Shown here: positions 6,693 to 11,344 of the stretch, one piece after another
Numbering within the stretch: position 1 is the stretch's first letter
How the letters are laid out: every line of letters starts with the position of its first letter
Origin: Bacillota bacterium
GTDB taxonomy: Bacteria; Bacillota; Dethiobacteria; SKNC01
NCBI GenBank assembly: GCA_007121375.1
Contig: SKLX01000016.1
Location: forward strand, 1 to 11,344
Direction: 5' to 3'
DNA length: 11,344 nt
Translations under genes and position numbers: made by a program
The notes under the pieces: generated by a model
The model's input: the letters and a program-made list of their open reading frames with translations, nothing else
The model's database searches: none
What the model was told of the DNA's origin: nothing

Positions 6693-8903
6693 TTAACATT
6701 CACTGAAACCACAGGATTCACACTTGGCACATCCTTCTACCTGGTAAAGGGTACCTGAACCACATTCGGGACATAGTTCCCTTTTGACCGTTTCATGGTG
6801 ACTGGACTGGGAAAGTTCTTTAAGGGCTTTTCCGATAGCATCGGGAACACTCAAAACCCGGTTGGGACCAAAGCCTACCGGCCTTCCGCCACCAATTCCT
6901 TCCAACTGGCTGATTATATCTTCAACCTGCACCCCGCATCGGAGGGCCAGAGAAATCAAGCGGGCAAGAGCTTCTGTAAAAGCCACCACATCGCTTCCCG
7001 CTTTACCTATCTGGGCAAAAACTTCAAAGGGCCTTTCCTCTGTCTTATTTAAAGTTACAAAGAGGTTACCCAGGGGGGTTTCCTTGCGGGTTGTTTCCCC
7101 GGTAAGTTTTTGAGGCCTTTTCATGGGCTTTATAGTCCCTGCTTTATCTTCCTGGGGGCCTGTCGTTAGAACCTGGACTGATTTTGAAGAATCCCTGTAG
7201 ACAGTAATTCCCTTGCAGCCCAACTGCCAGGCTAAAATAAAAGCCTTTTTGATGTCCTCTTCCCCGGCATCTTTAGGCAGATTCACTGTTTTACTAACAG
7301 CATTATCGGTATATTTTTGAAAAGCAGCCTGGTGCTTAACATGCCATGTATAATCAATATCCAGGGCTGTTTTAAAAAGGCGCTGGACATGCTCCGGAAC
7401 CTGGGGTTCGCCCTGGACTCCCCCTTTGCTGGCCAAATGTTCAGCTAATTCTTCACTGTAAAAACCTTCCTTTTTAGCCATATCTAAAAACAATAGATTC
7501 ACTTCAGGCAAATCGACACCGTCAAGTACATTCTTGCGGATAAAGGCTATGCTGAAATAAGGTTCAACCCCACTGCTGGCTCCGGCAATTATGGAAATGG
7601 TCCCTGTGGGGGCAATGGTAGTGCGGGTGGCGTTTCTAACCCTGTCCTCTTCCTTTCCTGTATCATATATGCTTCCCTGGAAATTGCCGAACACTCCTCT
7701 TTCTCCCGCTAGCTGAACTGATTTCTTCTTAGCCTCTTCATTGATAAATTTCATTATTTCTTCTGCCAGAGCCAGAGCTTCATCCGTATCGTAAGGAATA
7801 CCCATCTTAACCAGCACATCGTGCCAGCCCATAACCCCTATGCCAATTTTTCGGTTTCCATCCTTATGCAGCTCTTCTATCTGGGGAATCACATAATTGC
7901 TGGCATCGATTACGTTATCCAGGAAATGCACCGCCGTATGAACCGTTTCCCTTAACAATTCCCAGTCAACCTGACCTCCTTCCTGTACAAAGAGCCCCAG
8001 GTTAATGGAACCCAGGCAGCAGGCCTCATAGGGAAGAAGGGGCTGTTCGCCACAGGGATTAGTTGTTTCAAACTTGCCTAAATGGGGAGTAGGGTTGAAT
8101 TTATTCATCTGATCTATAAAGATAAGGCCCGGGTCTCCATTTTCCCAGGCCCTTTCTACAATCAAATCAAACAGTTCCCGGGCATTTCTCTGCTTTAATT
8201 CTCCAGTCTGGGGATCAGGATAGGGCTGTTCTGTCCGGGGGTTTACCAGGTAGTAATAGGGTTCCGGGTCTTCATCTACAGCCTTTTTCATAAGATCATG
8301 GGATACGGTTACTGATATATTGAAATTAGTTATGTCCATGTCACCCTCTTTGCACACGATAAACTCCATAATATCAGGATGATCATAGCGAAGGGTTCCC
8401 ATGTTGGCTCCCCGGCGGGTTCCACCCTGCTTAACAGCTTCTGTGCCGCAGTCGTATATTTTTAAAAAGGAAATAGGGCCGCTGGCTACGCCATTGGTAG
8501 AACGCACGAAATCCCCCGCAGGCCTTAAGCGGTCAAAGGCAAATCCTGTCCCACCTCCAGTTTTTTGAACCAGGGCCATATGTTTTAAAGTCTCAAAGAT
8601 GGATTCCATGCTATCTTCTATGGGCAGCACAAAACAGGCAGAAAGCTGCTGCAGTTCCCTTCCGGCATTCATAAGGGTGGGAGAATTAGGCATGAATCTA
8701 AGGCTGTCCATTACTTCAAAGAACTTTCTTTCCACTTCACCTACCTCTTCCGGAGATTTATTGTATTTTTCTTCTTCTACCCGGGCCAGGTTTTGGGCCA
8801 CCCTCTTTAACAAATCTTCCGGGTCTTCAATTATTTCCCCCTGTTCATTTTTTCTAAGGTATCGCCTTTCTAAGGTTATACGGGCATTATCACTTAGTTT
8901 CAA
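6693..8903 (-). CDS. nrdJ: Adenosylcobalamin-dependent class II ribonucleotide reductase
   Basis: NrdJ reduces ribonucleotides to deoxyribonucleotides using a thiyl radical made by adenosylcobalamin, with or without oxygen. From the start chosen here it has 736 residues, a normal length. Visible features are FMPNSPTLMNAGRELQQLSACF with the first redox Cys (about C90), TGGGTGFAFDRLRP, NPCGEQPLLPYEACCLGSIN with the radical Cys at about 284, flanking N282 and E286, and the redox partner Cys 11 residues later, then APTGTISIIAGASSG for phosphate binding. The C-terminus is CPECGSGTLYQVEGCAKCESCGFSEC-like, a Cys-rich tail (CX2C, then CX2CX2C and a final C) typical of this family. I place the start at TTG 8903 because GGAGG lies 7 bases upstream; the frame stays open to TTG 8930, but that codon has no ribosome binding site. 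It is first in the leftward nrdJ-queD-queE-hyuA-hyuB run. No cobalamin riboswitch fits in the short upstream region. Confidence 0.95.
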   Translation of the reverse strand: MKLSDNARITLERRYLRKNEQGEIIEDPEDLLKRVAQNLARVEEEKYNKSPEEVGEVERKFFEVMDSLRFMPNSPTLMNAGRELQQLSACFVLPIEDSMESIFETLKHMALVQKTGGGTGFAFDRLRPAGDFVRSTNGVASGPISFLKIYDCGTEAVKQGGTRRGANMGTLRYDHPDIMEFIVCKEGDMDITNFNISVTVSHDLMKKAVDEDPEPYYYLVNPRTEQPYPDPQTGELKQRNARELFDLIVERAWENGDPGLIFIDQMNKFNPTPHLGKFETTNPCGEQPLLPYEACCLGSINLGLFVQEGGQVDWELLRETVHTAVHFLDNVIDASNYVIPQIEELHKDGNRKIGIGVMGWHDVLVKMGIPYDTDEALALAEEIMKFINEEAKKKSVQLAGERGVFGNFQGSIYDTGKEEDRVRNATRTTIAPTGTISIIAGASSGVEPYFSIAFIRKNVLDGVDLPEVNLLFLDMAKKEGFYSEELAEHLASKGGVQGEPQVPEHVQRLFKTALDIDYTWHVKHQAAFQKYTDNAVSKTVNLPKDAGEEDIKKAFILAWQLGCKGITVYRDSSKSVQVLTTGPQEDKAGTIKPMKRPQKLTGETTRKETPLGNLFVTLNKTEERPFEVFAQIGKAGSDVVAFTEALARLISLALRCGVQVEDIISQLEGIGGGRPVGFGPNRVLSVPDAIGKALKELSQSSHHETVKRELCPECGSGTLYQVEGCAKCESCGFSEC

Positions 8904-8941
8904 TGGAATTCCTCCCTCATTCCTCGGCAAGTGTTGAAATT

Positions 8942-8970
8942 ATTTTATCAAATAGAACATCTTTCCACAA
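8942..8970 (-). promoter_or_regulatory. Probable promoter of the nrdJ gene cluster
   Basis: On the minus strand TTGTGG (8970-8965) is followed after exactly 17 bases by TAAAAT (8947-8942). The -10 matches consensus at five of six positions and the -35 at three. Transcription would start near 8935, giving a leader of about 30 bases to the TTG at 8903. It lies just downstream of the terminator of the ABC transporter operon, as expected for an independent unit. I do not see an NrdR-box pattern here. Confidence 0.5.
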
Positions 8971-8984
8971 GAGAACTTAAGCCC

Positions 8985-9017
8985 AAAAAGGCCGCACCCT
9001 CATCGTTATGGTCGGCC
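8985..9017 (-). terminator. Intrinsic terminator of the ABC transporter operon
   Basis: Read leftward, GGCCGACC pairs with GGTGCGGCC with one bulged G, giving an 8-base-pair GC-rich stem over a loop of 11 bases. TTTTT (8989-8985) follows directly. It starts about 12 bases after the permease stop codon, the usual position. The stem plus U-run is directly visible. Confidence 0.85.
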
Positions 9018-9028
9018 CCAATTATTTT

Positions 9029-9802
9029 TTAAAGGTTTTGAATCCTTTTGGGCATGGTTTTACTGTGAAGTTTAAAGCCTGCCAGTAAAAATAAAACCGT
9101 AAAAAGCAGGAGCATCAAAAAATTTATACACACAGAATAAAAGCTGATATCCCCCAGGGAATACCTGGTGAGATCCGTAGTATAAGTCAGGGGGGAAAGG
9201 GGGGCAATAAGTTTACCCCAGTAGGGCATTTGGGGTAGGGGGACAAAAATCCCGCTTATGAAAATCAATGGTAACCGGATCAGATTAGAAAGCATCATGA
9301 TTTGAGAAGGTTCCCCCGTGGGAGGAAAAGACATTATATTTCCCAGGGAAGAGAAACAAAAGGAAGAAATTATAATATTTAATAAAAGGACCAGGGGGTT
9401 CACTATCGTAGCACCTAAAAATACAAATCCTACCGTTAAAGGGATCAGGGATATTATAATGCCGAAAAAGAAGCTGGCCAGGATATCCCCCAGGAGTATG
9501 GTCTGAACCCCGATGGGTGCAGAAACCAGCAGTTCCAGGGTCCTCAGGCGAGTTTCCCAGGGCATAATGAGGGGCACCACCGTGGAGGCGGTAAAAAATA
9601 AAGTTATTCCTACCAATCCGGGCACCAGTGTCTCCAGGGGAACTTCCCTGCCTACTGCAAAAGCCAGAAACAAAAACATAGGAAATAACACACCAAATAT
9701 GAGGACGGGGGGCTTTAAATAATAGATTTTCATATCTTTTTTTGCTATTACCAGGGATCCTTTAAACTGCTCCAGCAGCAAGTTTATTTTATTGCTTTTC
9801 AT
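9029..9802 (-). CDS. ABC-2 type transporter permease
   Basis: This is a membrane protein of about 257 residues with six likely transmembrane segments, the pattern of an ABC-2 exporter permease. The first helix is LIFGVLFPMFLFLAFAVG (around residues 32-50). Others lie around VGITLFFTASTVVPLIM, LASFFFGIIISLIPLTVGFVF, LVLLLNIIISSFCF, LPLIFISGIFVPL and a last one near the C-terminus. PWETRLRTLELLVSAPIG between the second and third helices and the PLSPLTYTTDLTRY block are typical of this family. I chose ATG 9802 because AGGA and AAGGAG elements lie upstream; a TTG at 9838 in frame would only add 12 charged residues. The start overlaps the ATPase gene by 14 bases, so translation is probably coupled. 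The exported substrate is not evident; drug, sodium (NatB-like) or lipid are all possible. Confidence 0.88.
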   Translation of the reverse strand: MKSNKINLLLEQFKGSLVIAKKDMKIYYLKPPVLIFGVLFPMFLFLAFAVGREVPLETLVPGLVGITLFFTASTVVPLIMPWETRLRTLELLVSAPIGVQTILLGDILASFFFGIIISLIPLTVGFVFLGATIVNPLVLLLNIIISSFCFSSLGNIMSFPPTGEPSQIMMLSNLIRLPLIFISGIFVPLPQMPYWGKLIAPLSPLTYTTDLTRYSLGDISFYSVCINFLMLLLFTVLFLLAGFKLHSKTMPKRIQNL

Positions 9803-10739
9803 TGATATCCTGTCTCCTTTCCTCCGTAAGGTTAACAAATACCTCCTCCAGGCTGGGACCCAGGGTATTTAAGCTTATAAATTCAAGGTTTTTATCCTGG
9901 GAGTAAATTACCAGGGGTTTTATTATATGTCCTGGGTCTGAAGTAAAAAGGCGGATTTTATCTCCATGGGTTTTAACCTCTTCCACTCCAGGTATTTCTT
10001 TAAGTTCTTCCACGTTTTCCAGGGGTTTATCGAAGGCTACTTCCAGGGATTGGGTTACCTTAATAGTCTTTTTCAAACTTTCCGGGCGATCTATGGCAGC
10101 AATCTTACCTTTGCAGATAATAGCCACCCGGTGGCACATTTGGTTTGCTTCTTCAATATTATGGGTGGTAAGAAAAATGGTTATCCCCTTTTGGTTTAAA
10201 TCCATTATAACTTTTCGCATCAAGCGGGCACTCTGTACATCCAGGCCACTTACGGGTTCATCCAAAAAAAGTATATCTGGTTCATGAATAAGCCCCATGG
10301 CCAGGAGTAACCTCCTTTTCATTCCCCGGGAAAAACCCTTAACCCTGTCCTTTCTTCGCTGGTAAAGATCAAACATTTTCAATAATTCATCTGCCCGTTC
10401 CTCTAACCTCTTTCCGGGCATTCCATAAAGATTACCCATAAGGGTCAGGTTGTCCCAGGCGCTTAATTCTATATAGGCATTGGTTTCATCGGGGACAATT
10501 CCCGTAAATTTTTTGGCCAGGAGGGGATCTTTTTCTATATCATAACCAAGAATTGATACCTTCCCTCCACTGGGTTTAAGAATACCGGTAAGTATTTTCT
10601 GGGTGGTAGTTTTTCCAGCCCCGTTGGGACCTAAAAAGCCAAATATTTCCCCTTTCTTAACATTAAAACTAACGTTTTCCAGGGCTAAAAATTTACCGTA
10701 ATACTTAACCAGGTCCTTTACTTCAATAGCCATACCCAT
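9789..10739 (-). CDS. ABC transporter ATP-binding protein (ABC-2 exporter type)
   Basis: This is the nucleotide-binding subunit, about 316 residues, that powers the permease encoded next to it. The sequence shows Walker A GPNGAGKTT (37-45), a Q-loop region reading IVPDETNAY in which Asp stands where Gln is usual, a variant signature FSRGMKRRL (about 136-144), Walker B ILFLDEP (about 156-162), SGLD, and the switch His in TTHN (about 193). A C-terminal domain of about 100 residues follows, as in NatA/DrrA-type exporters. ATG 10739 is preferred because GAGG (10751-10748) lies 8 bases upstream; a GTG at 10748 overlaps that site and ATG 10733 is too distant. It is first in a two-gene operon with its own promoter and terminator. 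The substrate is unknown. Confidence 0.92.
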   Translation of the reverse strand: MGMAIEVKDLVKYYGKFLALENVSFNVKKGEIFGFLGPNGAGKTTTQKILTGILKPSGGKVSILGYDIEKDPLLAKKFTGIVPDETNAYIELSAWDNLTLMGNLYGMPGKRLEERADELLKMFDLYQRRKDRVKGFSRGMKRRLLLAMGLIHEPDILFLDEPVSGLDVQSARLMRKVIMDLNQKGITIFLTTHNIEEANQMCHRVAIICKGKIAAIDRPESLKKTIKVTQSLEVAFDKPLENVEELKEIPGVEEVKTHGDKIRLFTSDPGHIIKPLVIYSQDKNLEFISLNTLGPSLEEVFVNLTEERRQDINEKQ

Positions 10740-10765
10740 AAACTTCACCTCATTTTTTTAACTAT

Positions 10766-10799
10766 GGACCTTATGCACATAGGTTCCTTATGACTATAG
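10766..10799 (-). promoter_or_regulatory. Operator-like direct repeats over the ABC promoter start site
   Basis: Read on the minus strand, CTATnnnCATAAGG occurs twice (10799-10786 and 10782-10769) with a period of 17 bases and a 3-base gap. The right copy overlaps the -10 element, and the left copy lies downstream of the expected transcription start. The left part also sits within an imperfect 22-base dyad (10766-10787), with 8 of 11 half-site positions symmetrical. This layout is what a repressor site would look like. No regulator gene is in the window, so the binding protein is unknown. Confidence 0.45.
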
Positions 10800-10826
10800 C
10801 ATAATCCTTTTTCAGTTTTCCGTCAA
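10798..10826 (-). promoter_or_regulatory. Promoter of the ABC transporter operon
   Basis: On the minus strand TTGACG (10826-10821, five of six consensus positions) is followed after 17 bases by TATGCT (10803-10798, four of six). Transcription would begin near 10791, about 50 bases before the ATPase start codon. It lies between the terminator of the preceding gene and the ABC genes. Spacing and -35 quality make this one of the clearer promoters in the window. Confidence 0.65.
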
Positions 10827-10840
10827 TAAAAAGAACATTA

Positions 10841-10879
10841 TAAAAAAACATAAAAAAACAGGAAAAAATACTTCCTGTT
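10841..10879 (-). terminator. Intrinsic terminator downstream of psuG
   Basis: On the minus strand AACAGGAA (10879-10872) pairs perfectly with TTCCTGTT (10864-10857) across a 7-base loop. A long U-rich tract follows, made of two tandem copies of TGTTTTTTTA (10860-10841). The hairpin begins about 50 bases after the psuG stop. The stem is AT-richer than usual, but the U-tract is long. Confidence 0.8.
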
Positions 10880-10927
10880 ACACCTCTGAAGCATATGAAT
10901 ATATAAAAATAACATTATGTAATAATA

Positions 10928-11344
10928 CTATCTGCTGTAATATGATTTGGCCAGGCGAGCTCCCAGGATAGCGTTATTTTTTAACAAGGAAATATTAGCT
11001 TTAAGACATTCCCCCTCCGTTTCCTGGTTCAAATAATTTAAAAGAAAAGGAGTAAGGGCTTTCCCCTGGATATTCTCTTTTTTAGCCTCCTTTAGAGCCT
11101 TTTCCATAATATCATTTATAAATTCCCAGGACAGGGAATCCTCCCTGGGGAGAGGGTTGGCAAATAATAATCCTCCCTCCCATCCCAGGTCCTGGTATGT
11201 CCTTATTACTTCTGCTGCTTCCTGGGGGTCTTTGACCGTATGGTCCAAAGAATAAGAACTGGCAGAAGAATAAAAGGCGGGAAAGGAGCGGGTCCTGTAA
11301 CCGATAACGGGTACTCCCCGGGTTTCCAGGTACTCCAGGGTTAG
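10928..11344 (-). CDS. psuG: Pseudouridine-5'-phosphate glycosidase, C-terminal part (runs off the window)
   Basis: The enzyme reversibly splits pseudouridine 5'-phosphate into uracil and ribose 5-phosphate in pseudouridine breakdown. Only the last 138 codons are present; the frame is open to the right edge of the window and the true start lies outside, so this is a window cut and not a broken gene. Visible family blocks are TLEYLETRGVPVIGY with RSFPAFY shortly after, GGLLFANPLPRED, and IQGKALTPFLLNYLNQETEG followed by LKANISLLKNNAILGARLA close to the C-terminus. A TTG at 11248 is an internal codon (Leu33 of the visible part) and not the start. A terminator follows the stop. The kinase PsuK that often accompanies it is not seen here and could lie to the right. 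Confidence 0.9.
   Translation of the reverse strand, partial: LTLEYLETRGVPVIGYRTRSFPAFYSSASSYSLDHTVKDPQEAAEVIRTYQDLGWEGGLLFANPLPREDSLSWEFINDIMEKALKEAKKENIQGKALTPFLLNYLNQETEGECLKANISLLKNNAILGARLAKSYYSR

Noticed and set aside
8904..8930. Nine-residue N-terminal extension of NrdJ from TTG 8930
   Set aside because: The extension includes the GGAGG site that is well spaced for TTG 8903, and nothing suitable precedes 8930.
8599..8937. 112-codon rightward frame opposite the start of nrdJ
   Set aside because: It is antisense to a highly conserved NrdJ region and shows no family features or supporting ribosome binding site.
8904..9028. Cobalamin riboswitch or NrdR box before nrdJ
   Set aside because: The space holds the upstream terminator and a promoter; there is no room for a cobalamin riboswitch and no NrdR-box palindrome is seen.
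9803..9838. Twelve-residue N-terminal extension of the ABC permease from TTG 9838
   Set aside because: No ribosome binding site lies upstream, and ATG 9802 has one; the added residues are charged and unlike the family.
10841..10860. Tandem 10-base repeat as a microsatellite or mobile element trace
   Set aside because: Two copies of an A-rich 10-mer are fully explained as the U-rich tail of the psuG terminator.
10928..11248. psuG as a truncated pseudogene starting at TTG 11248
   Set aside because: The frame continues without a stop to the window edge with family sequence, so the truncation is only due to the window boundary.

Overview
The window looks like a chromosomal segment of a low- to mid-GC anaerobic Gram-positive bacterium (Firmicutes, Clostridia-like). 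The reasons are strong AGGAGG-type ribosome binding sites, frequent TTG starts, an Asp23/AmaP pair, and a cobalamin-dependent class II ribonucleotide reductase. No species is assigned. I see no insertion sequence, phage gene, CRISPR array, tRNA or rRNA. Almost all of the window is coding.

Left end, rightward (about 75-1683): an extended -10 promoter drives an Asp23/Gls24 protein, its membrane-anchored relative AmaP, and a DUF456 membrane protein. A GC-rich hairpin sits between the first two genes. This looks like a cell-envelope stress module.

Centre, leftward (8970 down to 1666): a promoter precedes nrdJ (class II ribonucleotide reductase), followed by queD and queE (two steps of 7-deazaguanine/queuosine precursor synthesis) and then hyuA and hyuB (ATP-dependent hydantoinase/oxoprolinase-type enzyme). 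Gaps are 2-45 bases and no internal terminator is visible, so one transcript is plausible. The hyuB end overlaps the DUF456 gene end by 18 bases, tail to tail.

Right end, leftward (11344 down to 8985): the C-terminal part of a pseudouridine-5'-phosphate glycosidase gene runs in from outside the window and ends at an intrinsic terminator. A good promoter with an operator-like pair of direct repeats then precedes a two-gene ABC exporter (ATPase plus ABC-2 permease), which ends at its own terminator just upstream of the nrdJ promoter.

Several starts were moved on ribosome-binding-site evidence. The most important is queD: its zinc-binding and substrate-binding N-terminus is encoded upstream of any ATG/GTG/TTG and appears to begin at CTG. 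The most unusual global signal is an excess of the pentamer CCWGG, about 130 copies by hand count, present in all reading frames and in intergenic DNA. No clearly new multigene system was found; the gene set is mostly recognisable housekeeping and transport functions.
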